Below are positions 21,802-31,320 of a stretch of DNA of 64,000 nt, piece after piece. How positions within the stretch are numbered: position 1 is the first letter of the stretch; each line of letters opens with the position of its first letter. Location of the stretch: contig NZ_RHOL01000004.1 of the NCBI RefSeq assembly GCF_003946465.1, forward strand, positions 43,973-107,972, read 5' to 3'. Source of the DNA: Lacticaseibacillus hegangensis. Lineage in GTDB: Bacteria; Bacillota; Bacilli; Lactobacillales; Lactobacillaceae. A model generated the notes under the pieces. That model had not been told where the DNA came from and did no database searches. It saw nothing but the letters and a program-made list of their open reading frames with translations. The position numbers and the translations under genes were made by a program.

Positions 21802-22605
21802 TTATTCGGCGTCAGGCTTCGTGTTGTCGCCTTCAACGGCGTTCACGATGTCTTCGATCGAATCGGCCTTCGGGGCGTCGTCTGCTGGCTGTTGGTCAGC
21901 ATCGGCGTCTTCAGCCTGATCTTCGCCCTGCTTGCCTTCGATGATGGCATCTGCCATCGTCGCGGTGATCAGGCGAACGGCACGGATCGCGTCATCGTTA
22001 GAAGGAATGATGACATCGATGTCGTCCGGATCAGAGTTCGTATCTACCATCGCAACGATCGGGATGTTCAGCTTTTGTGCTTCCTGAACGGCGATCTTTT
22101 CCTTGCGTGGGTCAACGATGAAGATCACGTCTGGGATGCGAGGCATGTCTTCGATCCCGCCGAGGAACTTCTCAAGTTTGGCCTGAGACTTCTTGAGCAG
22201 GGAAACTTCCTTCTTCGGCAGCTTGTCGAAGGTGCCATCGGTGGCCATCTTCTTGATGTCCTTGAGGCGCTTGATCCGCGTCTGGATGGTGTTCCAGTTG
22301 GTCAGCGTGCCGCCAAGCCAACGGTGGTTGACGTAGTACTGGCCGGCGCGAGTGGCCTCTTCTTGGATGGCATCCTGTGCCTGCTTCTTGGTGCCGACGA
22401 ACAGGAACACACCGTTGTCAGCGGCCTCTTCCTTGACGAAGTTGTAGGCATCGTCGATCATCTTGACCGTCTTCTGCAGGTCGATAATGTAAATCCCGTT
22501 GCGTTCCGTGAAGATGAATGGCTTCATCTTTGGGTTCCAGCGACGGGTCTGGTGACCGAAGTGGACACCAGCTTCAAGCAGTTGCTTCATGCTTAATACA
22601 GACAT
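21802..22605 (-). CDS. rpsB: 30S ribosomal protein S2
   Basis: 267-aa S2; [20 protein letters not shown] and the central FVGTKKQAQ are signatures. ATG at 22605 with GGAGGACTACAC upstream; the open frame to 22683 is leader. The C-terminus has an acidic Asp/Glu/Gln-rich tail of about 40 residues beyond the ribosomal core, common in lactobacilli. Transcribed from the strong promoter at 22727-22755. Confidence 0.97.
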   Translation of the reverse strand: MSVLSMKQLLEAGVHFGHQTRRWNPKMKPFIFTERNGIYIIDLQKTVKMIDDAYNFVKEEAADNGVFLFVGTKKQAQDAIQEEATRAGQYYVNHRWLGGTLTNWNTIQTRIKRLKDIKKMATDGTFDKLPKKEVSLLKKSQAKLEKFLGGIEDMPRIPDVIFIVDPRKEKIAVQEAQKLNIPIVAMVDTNSDPDDIDVIIPSNDDAIRAVRLITATMADAIIEGKQGEDQAEDADADQQPADDAPKADSIEDIVNAVEGDNTKPDAE

Positions 22606-22720
22606 GTGTAGTCCTCCATATGGTTTTATTCCTCTCAGAGGCGTCAACTCGCTGTGCCACTTCTCCCGAAGCACCGGCACCACGATCTTCCCCTGATGTG
22701 GGTTGTGTGTTTTTCACACT
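22606..22720 (-). promoter_or_regulatory. rpsB 5' leader, possible S2 autoregulatory RNA
   Basis: About 115 nt of untranslated leader. It contains a hairpin just after the transcription start (AAGTGTGAAAAACACACAA) and a GC-rich arm (GTGGTGCCGGTGCTTCGG..). S2 leaders are autoregulated in several bacteria; whether this one belongs to a known S2-leader class cannot be told by eye. Confidence 0.4.
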
Positions 22721-22726
22721 TAAAAT

Positions 22727-22755
22727 ATTATACAGAGAAAGCCGGCGCGGTGCAA
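22727..22755 (-). promoter_or_regulatory. Promoter of rpsB-tsf
   Basis: Minus strand TTGCAC (22750-22755), 17-bp spacer, TATAAT (22727-22732). Confidence 0.88.
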
Positions 22756-22789
22756 CTTAATTCGGCAAAAGTCTCTTTGTGCGCGGCGC

Positions 22790-23248
22790 TCATGGTTGTG
22801 CGACATGGTAAACCGCCATCGGATCATTGCCGTCTTTCATTTCTACCGGCACAAACCCATGTGCTTGATACAAGCGAGCTGCGACAAGATTGGCCTGATC
22901 ATAGCTGAGCACGATGTCCACCACATCCCACTGCCGGCTGATCAATCTTTTGAGCAGCTCCAAGAAGCGGCTGCCCAGCCCTTGCCTTTGATACGGCGCG
23001 GCAATCATGAACCGGTCCAGCCAGATGTAACGTTCTTCCCGATTGTAGGCGCCAATCATTGCAAACCCCACTGGGGTGTCGTCAGCGACCAATAGAAATG
23101 GATGCCAGTCAAAGCGCCGGTCCTGCTGGACTTCTGAAAGCGACTGCGCATTGGTTTCAATCATTTGGCGCTGGCTGGGATCGACGGTCAGCGCGATTGC
23201 AAGCGGCGCATTCTTCGGGGTCACTGGCACAATTTTAAGCGTGGCCAT
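22790..23248 (-). CDS. GNAT family N-acetyltransferase
   Basis: 152-aa GNAT protein with the acetyl-CoA loop motif [12 protein letters not shown] and the later [13 protein letters not shown] segment. Start set at ATG 23248, which has GGAGG nine bases upstream. It overlaps the 3' end of the GIY-YIG gene by 14 bp. Substrate not predictable. Confidence 0.85.
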   Translation of the reverse strand: MATLKIVPVTPKNAPLAIALTVDPSQRQMIETNAQSLSEVQQDRRFDWHPFLLVADDTPVGFAMIGAYNREERYIWLDRFMIAAPYQRQGLGSRFLELLKRLISRQWDVVDIVLSYDQANLVAARLYQAHGFVPVEMKDGNDPMAVYHVAQP

Positions 23249-23519
23249 CGTCAGACTCCTCCCAATGAACATCATGCGCGCTTAAAAACGCCTCTTTCGC
23301 CGCGCGGCTCTGGTGCTTAAAGTGCCACTCGGCGGAAAGCGCATCATGTTCATCCGCAAACCCCTCCGAATAAAGCAGACGGACGGGTCGGCGCGCTTTG
23401 GTGTACTTGGCCCCCTTACCCGCATTATGCGTCGCCACCCGCGCAGTCACATCCGTCGAGTAGCCGCCGTAAAACGTCCCGTCGGCACACAGCAGGACGT
23501 AGAAAAAGTATTTAGCCAT
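23235..23519 (-). CDS. GIY-YIG nuclease domain protein (YhbQ/YazA type)
   Basis: 94-aa single-domain protein. [17 protein letters not shown] carries the domain's paired motif (here YVL and YGG), and downstream Arg and Glu (A..WHFK) fit the UvrC-like fold. Members of this family are small stand-alone proteins of uncertain role, with nuclease activity reported for some. Start at ATG 23519, overlapping the methyltransferase stop by 8 bp. Confidence 0.85.
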   Translation of the reverse strand: MAKYFFYVLLCADGTFYGGYSTDVTARVATHNAGKGAKYTKARRPVRLLYSEGFADEHDALSAEWHFKHQSRAAKEAFLSAHDVHWEESDDGHA

Positions 23520-24252
23520 AAAGTAAGTGCTGCACCTCTTCCCCATATTGCCCGTCTTGCCCGTAGACCACCAGCGGCGGCAAAATTCGCATCCCCGCCG
23601 GCTTGCCAGAACGAATCCCCTCCAGCAGCACCATGTTGGCCTCGCGGTCCGCCTTAGGGTGAATGAACCGCACGCGCTTAGGGGCAAGGTCCGCCGCCGC
23701 CATGGTTGAGAGCAATTCTTCAAGCCGCTCCGGTCGGTGCACGAAAAACGCCTTGCCCTGATACTTCAGCAGTCCCGCCGCAGTTTCACAGACGGTTTGA
23801 AAATTGGTGGTCAGCTCGTGGCGGGCCAGCGCCAGATGGTCGTTCGGGTTGGTGAGGGACTGATCGGTCACCTTGAAGTATGGCGGGTTGCAGGTCACCA
23901 CGTCGACCGAATCTTTGGGCACGATTTGCGCGGCGTCTTTGAGGTCGCGCTGGTGCACGTCGACGTTTCTCAGGTCGTTGAGCTGCACACTGCGCTGCGC
24001 CATGTCGGCGAGCCTAGGCTGCAGCTCGATCAGCGTCACCTGATTGGTTGTCTGGCGCGCAACGAACAGCCCCACCGCGCCGTTGCCAGCCGCCAAATCG
24101 ACCACGCGGCTGCGGCGTTTGACCTGCGCAAACCCTGCCAGCAGCACCGCGTCCAGTGAAAAGGCAAACACGCGCGGGCTTTGGATGATGCGAATGCCCA
24201 CGCCTTGCAGCACGTCGATCCGTTCGTCTGGTTCCAATGTGACTTCACTCAT
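23512..24252 (-). CDS. tRNA1(Val) (adenine-N6)-methyltransferase-like protein (YabB/TrmN6)
   Basis: 246-aa class I SAM methyltransferase. SAM-binding [10 protein letters not shown] (52-61) and the catalytic NPPY motif of N6-adenine methylases (122-125) are clear. The family methylates A37 of tRNA1(Val). It is followed by the GIY-YIG gene, a pairing also seen in Bacillus. ATG at 24252; the divergent plsC promoter lies just upstream. Confidence 0.88.
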   Translation of the reverse strand: MSEVTLEPDERIDVLQGVGIRIIQSPRVFAFSLDAVLLAGFAQVKRRSRVVDLAAGNGAVGLFVARQTTNQVTLIELQPRLADMAQRSVQLNDLRNVDVHQRDLKDAAQIVPKDSVDVVTCNPPYFKVTDQSLTNPNDHLALARHELTTNFQTVCETAAGLLKYQGKAFFVHRPERLEELLSTMAAADLAPKRVRFIHPKADREANMVLLEGIRSGKPAGMRILPPLVVYGQDGQYGEEVQHLLYG

Positions 24253-24286
24253 GCCTGCGCCTCCTGCTAACGCCCTTAAGTGTTTG

Positions 24287-24295
24287 TGGTATAAT
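24287..24295 (+). promoter_or_regulatory. Extended -10 promoter of plsC
   Basis: TGGTATAAT, a perfect extended -10, 54 bases before the plsC ATG. Confidence 0.75.
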
Positions 24296-24348
24296 TTATC
24301 GAACAATATCCTAGCCGCAAGCGGCATTTTATGGAAGGAATGAACTTC

Positions 24349-25002
24349 ATGTTTTATTCATTCATCCGCTGGGTCGTGCGGGTCCTTGTCCTGCTGATCA
24401 ACGGCAACACGCATTATGAAAATAAACAGGTGCTGCCAGATGGGCCTTACGTGCTCGTCGGCCCCCACCGGACCTGGTGGGACCCGATCTTCTTCGCCTT
24501 GGCCGGCAGCCCGTGCAAGTTCTCGTTCATGGCCAAAGAAGAACTCTTCAAGAATCCTATTTTACGCTGGATCATGAACCATGCCAACGCTTTTCCGGTC
24601 AACCGCGCTAATCCCGGGCCAAGTACCATCAAGGTCCCGGTGCGGACACTAAAAGAAGGCAAGCTCGCGGTGATGATTTTCCCATCAGGCTCCCGCTACT
24701 CGCAGCAGCTCAAAGGCGGCGCGGTGCTGATCGCCAAGCTGGCGAAGGTGCCAATCGTGCCGGCCGTCTACCAAGGCCCGGTCAAGTTCTCGCACATTTT
24801 TCTGCGCAAGCGGATCACGGTGCGGTTTGGGGACCCCATCACGGTCCCTAGTGGCCGCGTGACGGATGAATTGACCGCGCAAGTCGGCGAGCAGATGCAG
24901 CAATCCTTTGACGCCATTGACAAGGCCATCGACCCGACCTTCAGATACGTGCCGGATCAAAAGAAGTACTTAGCCGAAAAGGAGGCTGGCAAGGTCAAAT
25001 GA
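24349..25002 (+). CDS. plsC: 1-acyl-sn-glycerol-3-phosphate acyltransferase
   Basis: 217-aa membrane-associated acyltransferase converting lysophosphatidic acid to phosphatidic acid. HX4D motif HRTWWD (H40, D45) and FPSGSRYS substrate motif are present after an N-terminal hydrophobic segment. The ATG at 24349 has AAGGA nine bases upstream; earlier ATGs at 24331 and 24340 lie in or before that site. The stop overlaps the next gene's start (ATGA). Confidence 0.93.
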   Translation: MFYSFIRWVVRVLVLLINGNTHYENKQVLPDGPYVLVGPHRTWWDPIFFALAGSPCKFSFMAKEELFKNPILRWIMNHANAFPVNRANPGPSTIKVPVRTLKEGKLAVMIFPSGSRYSQQLKGGAVLIAKLAKVPIVPAVYQGPVKFSHIFLRKRITVRFGDPITVPSGRVTDELTAQVGEQMQQSFDAIDKAIDPTFRYVPDQKKYLAEKEAGKVK

Positions 25003-26381
25003 ATAAACCGAGTTTTTGGCAGCGCATCACGCACAAGCCGGATGTGGAAAGTACCCTGAATGCTGACCACCAGCTGGCGCGCACGCTGACCACCCGGGAC
25101 CTGATCGCCTTGGGCATCGGGGCCGTGATTGGCACCGGGATCTTCATTTTACCAGGCACGGTCGCCGCGACGACTAGTGGGCCAGCCATCACGCTGGCCT
25201 TTGTTTTGGCCGCGGTGGTCTGCTCGCTGGCGGCGATGTGCTACGCCGAGTTTGCCTCGGCTTTGCCCGTGGCCGGCTCCGCCTACGCTTACGGCAGCAT
25301 CGTGTTCGGCCAGCTGGTGGGCTGGGTGATCGGCTGGGCGCTGATCCTCGAGTACATGCTGGCGGTGGCCGCGGTGTCGACCAGCTTCTCCGCCTACTTT
25401 GCCAGCCTGATCAGCGGTTTTGGCTGGCACCTGCCCCAGGCGCTCAGCGGCGCCTTTGACCCGGCTCATGGCACCTACATTAACCTCATTGCGGTGCTGG
25501 TCATTCTGCTGATCGGCGGCATGCTGTCACGCGGGATGAATACCTCAATGGCCGTCAACCGCGCGATGGTCCTGGTCAAACTACTCATCATCGGCATTTT
25601 CGTCATCGTCGGGGCCTTTTACATCAAGGCGGTCAACTGGCACCCGTTCATGCCGTTTGGGGTCAAGGGAATCTTGGCCGGCGCTTCGCTCGTGTTTTTC
25701 GCCTATCTGGGCTTTGATGCTGTCTCAGCCAGTGCCCCGGAGGTGAAAAAGCCGCAAAAAACGCTGCCGCGCGGCATCATTGGCACGCTGATCATCGCCA
25801 CGGTGCTGTACGTGCTGGTCGCCATTGTGCTGACTGGCATGGTCAAGTACACCCACCTCAACGTGGCCGACCCCGTCTCGTTTGCCCTGAACTTCATTCA
25901 TCAGCCGCAGCTGGCCGGGATCATTGCCATCGGCGCGCTGGCCGGCATGTTCACGATGATGGTCACCATGATCTACTCCAGCTCGCGGCTGGTGTACGCG
26001 ATTGGCCGTGATGGCCTGCTGCCCAAGTGGTTCGGCGAGGTCCAGCAGCAGCTGCCGCGCCACGCCCTGACGACTGTCACCCTGATCATCGCGGTGCTCG
26101 GCGGGTTAGTGCCGCTGACCCAGCTCGTCAACCTGGTCAACATCGGCACCCTGATTGCCTTTGCCATTGTCAGCCTGGGCATCCTGCCGCTGCGCAAGCA
26201 CGAGCAGATCCACAACCCGGGGTTCAAGGTCCCCGGGTACCCGGTCATCCCGATCGTCTCGTTTCTGTTCTGCCTCCTTTTGATGAGCCAGCTATCAAAA
26301 GAAACCTGGCTGATGAGCCTGGCCTGGTTCAGCGTTGGTCTTCTGATCTACTTCGGCTACGGCTACCGCCATGGCAAATAA
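24999..26381 (+). CDS. APC superfamily amino acid permease
   Basis: 460-aa transporter with about 12 hydrophobic segments. The first segment has GIGAVIGTGIFILPG, the consensus of the APC family; similar to the cationic-amino-acid (YhdG) branch. Substrate is not certain. Translationally coupled to plsC by a 4-bp overlap and followed by a good terminator. Confidence 0.9.
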   Translation: MNKPSFWQRITHKPDVESTLNADHQLARTLTTRDLIALGIGAVIGTGIFILPGTVAATTSGPAITLAFVLAAVVCSLAAMCYAEFASALPVAGSAYAYGSIVFGQLVGWVIGWALILEYMLAVAAVSTSFSAYFASLISGFGWHLPQALSGAFDPAHGTYINLIAVLVILLIGGMLSRGMNTSMAVNRAMVLVKLLIIGIFVIVGAFYIKAVNWHPFMPFGVKGILAGASLVFFAYLGFDAVSASAPEVKKPQKTLPRGIIGTLIIATVLYVLVAIVLTGMVKYTHLNVADPVSFALNFIHQPQLAGIIAIGALAGMFTMMVTMIYSSSRLVYAIGRDGLLPKWFGEVQQQLPRHALTTVTLIIAVLGGLVPLTQLVNLVNIGTLIAFAIVSLGILPLRKHEQIHNPGFKVPGYPVIPIVSFLFCLLLMSQLSKETWLMSLAWFSVGLLIYFGYGYRHGK

Positions 26382-26408
26382 ATAGCGCAGCTTTCACTGC
26401 GCCGCATG

Positions 26409-26437
26409 CGTCCGCCAATTCGTTGGCGGGCGTTTTT
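26409..26437 (+). terminator. Terminator of plsC-permease operon
   Basis: Stem CGTCCGCCAA / TTGGCGGGCG with TTCG loop (26409-26432), then TTTTT. It overlaps the stop of the convergent GNAT gene. Confidence 0.9.
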
Positions 26438-26882
26438 AGTCGGTCAAATCGCGGTCGTAATGAATCCAGCCGTTTTCCCGCTGACCCAGCTGATCATACA
26501 GCGGCTGGGCCGCAGCGTTTGTGGTACGCGTCTGCCAGCTCACGTGCTTCGCCCCGTGCTGGCGGCCCCAACCAAAGCTGGCCGTCATCAGCTGACGCGC
26601 AAGCCCCTGCCGACGAGCCTGCGCGGCCACGAACACATCGTTAATGATCACTTGTGGCGCGAGATCCCGCGTATTCTGGGTCACGTACAGCAGCGCAAAG
26701 CCCACCACCTGACCGCCTTGTTCGGCCACCAGCAGCCCGGCTTGCTGGTTGGCCAGGCGCTCCTTGAGAAACCCAAGCATCCGGTCGTCGTCAAATTCAT
26801 GGGGCACCGTGCTGGTCTGATAATAATCATGAAACAGGCTGACCACCTTTGGCAGATCGGCGACAGTCGCAGCTCGAATCAT
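26436..26882 (-). CDS. GNAT family N-acetyltransferase
   Basis: 148-aa acetyltransferase. NDVFVAAQARRQGLARQL is the acetyl-CoA-binding motif, followed by a Gly-rich C-terminal strand region. ATG 26882 is preferred to 26888 because the GGAGGG site is then seven bases away. Convergent with the permease. Substrate unknown. Confidence 0.85.
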   Translation of the reverse strand: MIRAATVADLPKVVSLFHDYYQTSTVPHEFDDDRMLGFLKERLANQQAGLLVAEQGGQVVGFALLYVTQNTRDLAPQVIINDVFVAAQARRQGLARQLMTASFGWGRQHGAKHVSWQTRTTNAAAQPLYDQLGQRENGWIHYDRDLTD

Positions 26883-26935
26883 CGGCATGCCCTCCTTTGT
26901 CTAACTCCCTTATACCTGAACCCGGCGTCAAAAGC

Positions 26936-26965
26936 AAAAACCACCAACTGACGAGTTGATGGTTT
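26936..26965 (-). terminator. Terminator of alsS-alsD
   Basis: Stem of about 11 bp with G-U pairs (AACCATCAAC / GTTGGTGGTT) followed by TTTTTG on the minus strand. Confidence 0.85.
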
Positions 26966-26972
26966 TGATCAA

Positions 26973-27677
26973 TTAGTGTTCAGCTTTAGTGATGTCCGCA
27001 AGCAAATCCCCGTCGAGATCGGCCTGCAGAAACTCTTGATCGGCAGTTGGCAGATGCAGCTGCACATCACTGAAGACCTGCGTGGCCAGATCGCCGGCGG
27101 CACCGGCAAAATCGAGCACATGCCCGCCGAAGTCGTGGGCGTCGCTGAGAAAATGCAGGTGGAACCCGGGTGAGGCCATCCCCGCGTACAGCTGCGGTGA
27201 CCAGTACCCCATCAAGGTGCCGGTCACCTGGTCGCGGCTGAACACGGCCTGATCTGCCGCAGTGGCGGCCAGACCTGGGAATGGGCGGTGCTGGGCTTTG
27301 ACCGCGCGAGTCGTCATGTCGTCAAACTGCCCGTGAATCGATACCGCGGCAAAAAGGTTGCGCGTGCCGATTTGACTCAGCATGGTCGCCTCGGCCGCTT
27401 CGGCGGTTTGCACCGCCACCGGGCTTGAGGCGCCGAACGCCGCAAAATGGACATTGGCGAACGGGACATCCCCATCAGTGATGACAACGACCTGCCCCGA
27501 AGCCTGCACCTGGTATACAGTCCCGGCTAAAATGATCAGTTCCCCATTCAAACCGGTCAGTGTGCCGATGCCAAAGTCACCGTGAGTCAAGAGTTCGCTG
27601 AGCTTCTGGGTCCCGTTTAATAATCCGGGCACCAGCGCGCCGAGGGTGCCGTGTTGATACAAAATATCTGTTTTCAT
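26973..27677 (-). CDS. alsD: Alpha-acetolactate decarboxylase
   Basis: 234-aa enzyme turning 2-acetolactate into acetoin. It shows the family segments ..LTHGDFGIGTLTGLNGELI, MSQIG and GFHLHFLSD, the latter with the HxH zinc ligands. Fourteen bp downstream of alsS; the pair diverts pyruvate to the neutral product acetoin, relieving acid stress. Confidence 0.95.
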   Translation of the reverse strand: MKTDILYQHGTLGALVPGLLNGTQKLSELLTHGDFGIGTLTGLNGELIILAGTVYQVQASGQVVVITDGDVPFANVHFAAFGASSPVAVQTAEAAEATMLSQIGTRNLFAAVSIHGQFDDMTTRAVKAQHRPFPGLAATAADQAVFSRDQVTGTLMGYWSPQLYAGMASPGFHLHFLSDAHDFGGHVLDFAGAAGDLATQVFSDVQLHLPTADQEFLQADLDGDLLADITKAEH

Positions 27678-27691
27678 TGGCGATGCACTCC

Positions 27692-29356
27692 TTAGAATTG
27701 ATCGGCCAGCATGGCTTCACCCAGCTTGGGGTTGTCCGCGTAGTCGACAGGGATATCGACGATCACTGGGCCATCTGTCGCAAATGCCTCATCCAAGACG
27801 GCGCCGAGCTGATCCGGCCGCTCGACGCGCAGCCCCTTGGCCCCGAAACTTTCAGCGTACTTCACAAAGTCCACCGGGCCAAAGTCGACCCCTGCTGCCT
27901 GGCCGTACTTCATTTCCTCCTGGAACTTGACCATGTCGTAGTGGCCGTCGTTCCAGATCACGTGAACCAGGTTGGCGTGCAGGCGCACGGCTGTTTCCAG
28001 CTCCATAGCCGAGAAGAGAAAACCGCCGTCACCGGACACTGAGACGGCCTTTTCGCCGGGCCGCACCAGCGTCGCAGCGATGGCCCATGGCAGTGCGACC
28101 CCCAGGGTCTGCATCCCGTTAGAGAAAAGCAGACGGCGCGGTTCGTAGCTGCGGAAGTGCCGCGCCATCCAGATGTAATGCGAGCCAACATCGACGGTCA
28201 CTGTCATGTGATCCGTGACGCGAGCCTGCAGGGCGGCAACAATGCTCAGCGGGTGCACGCGGGTGCCGGTTTCGACCGGCGGCACATCACTGGCCTTCAG
28301 CTGCCCCTGAAGGTTCGCCAAGTAGCGCTGGGAGCCTGGCGCGACATGATAGCCGCGCACCTGCGGGATCAGCAGCTCAAGGGTCTGGGAGATGTCGCCG
28401 ACCAGCTCCTCGATCGGCTGAAAATGCTGATCAAGTTCGCTTTCCTGTGAGTCGATCACCACGATTGAAGCCTTGCCATCGGCGTTCCAGTTACGCGGTT
28501 CGTACTCGACCGGGTCATACCCGATGGCGACCACCAAGTCGCTGCGTTGAAGCAGCTGGTCGCCCGGTTGGTTGCGGAACAAGCCCACGCGGCCGAAGAA
28601 GTTGGCCTCCTGGTCGTGTGACACAATGCCCGCGCCTTGGAAGGTCTCGACAACCGGAATGGCCGCGGTCTTCAGCAAGTCGCGCACCGAATCAGTGACG
28701 TCCTGGGCAGACGCGCGCATGCCCAGCAGCAGAACTGGCAGCTCCGCCTCTTTGATGCGCCGCGCCAAATCGACCATATCGTTGAGCGACGCCGGACCAA
28801 GCTTCGGTTTTTCACTAACGGCCAGTGCCGACTTCTCCGTTTCCGCATCCGTCACGTCCTGCGGAATCGAGATGAAACTGGCCCCTTGCTTACCGGATGC
28901 CGCCGTGCGCCAGGCGTTGGCCATCAGTTCGGAAATATTGTCGACGTCCTGGACTTCCGCCGAGTACTTGGTGATTGGCGCAAACATCTCCGCGTTGCGC
29001 ATGCTTTGGTGGGCGGAGCGCAGCAGATCCTTGCGCTGAACCTGACCGGACAGCGCCAATACGGGATCGCCTTCGGCCGTTGCGGTGACCAGGCCGGTCG
29101 CCAGGTTCGCCGCGCCTGGCCCGGAAGTGGTCAACACCACGCCAGGCTCGCCGGTCATCCGGCCGACAGCCGCAGCCATGAACGCCGCGTTTTGTTCGTG
29201 GCGCGTCACGATCAGCTTGGGGGTGTCCTGTGCGACTGGGTGTTCCAACCGCTCAAACACGCGGTCGATTTTCGCACCGGGAATCCCGAAAACAAAGGGA
29301 ACATGATGATTGATCAGGCTTTCGACGACAAGGTCGGCCCCAAAACGTTTGGACAT
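27692..29356 (-). CDS. alsS: Acetolactate synthase, catabolic type
   Basis: 554-aa thiamine diphosphate enzyme condensing two pyruvates. The N-terminal domain has the catalytic-Glu region [16 protein letters not shown], the C-terminal domain the ThDP motif [26 protein letters not shown]. No regulatory ACT subunit gene is adjacent, and it is paired with alsD, both pointing to the catabolic AlsS form. The upstream region is AT-rich and has a direct repeat. Confidence 0.95.
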   Translation of the reverse strand: MSKRFGADLVVESLINHHVPFVFGIPGAKIDRVFERLEHPVAQDTPKLIVTRHEQNAAFMAAAVGRMTGEPGVVLTTSGPGAANLATGLVTATAEGDPVLALSGQVQRKDLLRSAHQSMRNAEMFAPITKYSAEVQDVDNISELMANAWRTAASGKQGASFISIPQDVTDAETEKSALAVSEKPKLGPASLNDMVDLARRIKEAELPVLLLGMRASAQDVTDSVRDLLKTAAIPVVETFQGAGIVSHDQEANFFGRVGLFRNQPGDQLLQRSDLVVAIGYDPVEYEPRNWNADGKASIVVIDSQESELDQHFQPIEELVGDISQTLELLIPQVRGYHVAPGSQRYLANLQGQLKASDVPPVETGTRVHPLSIVAALQARVTDHMTVTVDVGSHYIWMARHFRSYEPRRLLFSNGMQTLGVALPWAIAATLVRPGEKAVSVSGDGGFLFSAMELETAVRLHANLVHVIWNDGHYDMVKFQEEMKYGQAAGVDFGPVDFVKYAESFGAKGLRVERPDQLGAVLDEAFATDGPVIVDIPVDYADNPKLGEAMLADQF

Positions 29357-29379
29357 GGCGAAGACTTCCTTTCAAAATG

Positions 29380-29409
29380 TCTGTTTCAAAGAATAGCACA
29401 TCTGTTTCA
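29380..29409 (-). promoter_or_regulatory. Promoter region of alsS with 21-bp-spaced direct repeats
   Basis: TGAAACAGA occurs twice on the minus strand (plus-strand copies 29380-29388 and 29401-29409), exactly 21 bp apart, so on the same helix face. A possible extended -10 (TGCTATTCT) lies between them. This looks like an operator for an activator or repressor; the regulator is not identifiable. Confidence 0.5.
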
Positions 29410-29492
29410 TAATGAAAAGCATATTTTTCCTTAATGCTGTAATACCAGCTACGAAGTGTGACATTTTTATTTTGTATCTGTACGACTTGGCA

Positions 29493-29528
29493 AAAAGAAA
29501 AGGGTGCTGCGACTAATCGCAGCACCCT
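29493..29528 (-). terminator. Terminator of the ABC exporter operon
   Basis: Twelve-bp perfect stem AGGGTGCTGCGA / TCGCAGCACCCT with CTAA loop, then TTTTCTTTTT on the minus strand. Confidence 0.93.
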
Positions 29529-29532
29529 TATT

Positions 29533-31320
29533 CTATTCCGTCTTCGAGCCGTTTTGCAGCTCATACATATCATAGTACCGGCCGTGCTTGGCCAGCAGTT
29601 CCTCATGCGTGCCCCGTTCAATGATGCGCCCAGCATCAAGCACCAGAATCAAGTTGGCATCTTGAATGGTCGACAGCCGGTGCGCGATGGCGATCGACGT
29701 GCGGCCTTTGCGCAGCCGCCGCAGCCCTTCCTGAATCAGCGCTTCGGTTTCCGTATCGATATTCGCGGTGGCTTCATCCAGCACCAGAATCTTTGGATCA
29801 GTCACAATGGTGCGGGCAAACGACAGCAGCTGCCTCTCCCCACTGGAGAACTGCGCCCCACCTTCAATCACGCGGGCGTGGTACTTGTTCGGCAGCTTCT
29901 CGATGAAAGAGTCGGCCTGCACAAACTTGGCCGCCGCCTCGACCTGCTCGTCAGTGATATTTTCGTTAAACAAACGAATGTTTGACGAAATGTCCCCGTA
30001 GAACATGAACGAATCCTGCAAGACCAGGCCGAGCTTTTGACGCAGCTCCGCCATTGGGTAGTCGCGAATGTCCTTATCATCGATCAGGATCTCGCCAGTG
30101 CCGAACTCGTAGAAGCGCATCATCACGTTAATGATCGAGCTCTTCCCGGAACCGGTGTGCCCGACCAGCGCGACGGTTTCGCCGGGATTGGCGACGAAGC
30201 TGATGTCGTGAAGAATGTCGTGCTTGCCATCATAGGCAAACGACACGTGCCGAAACTCGATTTTGCCCTGCGTGATGGTGGCGCTGGCACCAGGATTCTG
30301 CGCCGGCGCGTACTCTGTTTCGTCCAGAATGTGGAAGATCCGGCTGCCTGCCACGATCCCATCCTGCAGCGAGGACAGGGAATCCATCATGTTGGTCATC
30401 GGGTTGAAGAAGTTCGCGACATACTGCGTGAAGGCGTAAACGACCCCGGCTTTGACCACGACGTCCATTGACATCGCACCAAACGCCCACAGCACAACGA
30501 CCAGCCCTAAACTGTACAGCAAATTGATGATCGGCGACAGCAGCAGCGAGTTGGTTTTGATCATCGCGTTGCGCGTCTGCAGGTAGTCGTTGTTGGTGGT
30601 TTCAAATTCCTTGGTGATCCGGTTCTCCTGCCGGAACTGCTGAATGATGCCAATGCCTTCGATCGACTCGTTCAGCTTGGTGTTCAGTTCAGACAGCTTT
30701 TCACGCATGTGCCGGTAGACCTTAGAGCTGTACTGACTGTAATACCAAATGGCAAAAATCAGCAGCGGCATGAAGGCCAGCACGTACAGCGCGATGCGGG
30801 GGCTGAGCGTCCACATCGCGATAAAGCTGGAAATCACCGAGAACATGCCGACAATCACCGACAAGATGACGTTCCAAAAATCGGCCAGCGTCATCGTGTC
30901 ATTGGTGACACGGCTGACAATTGACCCGGCTGGGACCTGGTCGAAGTACCGCATGCCCAGCGTGTGCAGCTTTTTGAACAAGGCCCGGCGAACGTCCTCC
31001 AGGCCGCGCTCGGCGCCCATTTGAAAGGCGAAGTTCTGCAGGAACTGAAACAGCCCTTTCATGACCGTCCCAAACGCGTAAACGACCGCAAAAATCAGGA
31101 TGATCTGGACCGTGGCACTCTTGTTGGTCAGGTACTTATCCATGAAGACCTGCAGCACGTACGGCAAGGCGATGTTCATACCCGCCAGCAAGGCCGCGCC
31201 GACCAGCGCGCCGGTGAACTGCTTCCAGTACTTCTTGGTGTAGCTCATCAAGCGGCCAAAAATGTGGACCTGCTCGCGCACCGGAATGCTCTTGGACCAT
31301 GCACTTTGATATTTAGCCAA
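29533..31320 (-). CDS. ABC exporter half-transporter, canonical-ATPase subunit (YheH/LmrD-like, TTG start)
   Basis: 595-aa half transporter: six-helix membrane domain (about 30-320), then ATPase domain with Walker A GHTGSGKSS, signature SSGERQ (deviating from LSGGQ) and Walker B ILVLDEA with the catalytic Glu. TTG at 31320 (AKYQSAWSKSIPV) with AAGGTGAG upstream overlaps the partner's stop by 8 bp. It must pair with the 31313-33079 product; multidrug or lipid export is likely by family, substrate unknown. Confidence 0.9.
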   Translation of the reverse strand: MAKYQSAWSKSIPVREQVHIFGRLMSYTKKYWKQFTGALVGAALLAGMNIALPYVLQVFMDKYLTNKSATVQIILIFAVVYAFGTVMKGLFQFLQNFAFQMGAERGLEDVRRALFKKLHTLGMRYFDQVPAGSIVSRVTNDTMTLADFWNVILSVIVGMFSVISSFIAMWTLSPRIALYVLAFMPLLIFAIWYYSQYSSKVYRHMREKLSELNTKLNESIEGIGIIQQFRQENRITKEFETTNNDYLQTRNAMIKTNSLLLSPIINLLYSLGLVVVLWAFGAMSMDVVVKAGVVYAFTQYVANFFNPMTNMMDSLSSLQDGIVAGSRIFHILDETEYAPAQNPGASATITQGKIEFRHVSFAYDGKHDILHDISFVANPGETVALVGHTGSGKSSIINVMMRFYEFGTGEILIDDKDIRDYPMAELRQKLGLVLQDSFMFYGDISSNIRLFNENITDEQVEAAAKFVQADSFIEKLPNKYHARVIEGGAQFSSGERQLLSFARTIVTDPKILVLDEATANIDTETEALIQEGLRRLRKGRTSIAIAHRLSTIQDANLILVLDAGRIIERGTHEELLAKHGRYYDMYELQNGSKTE

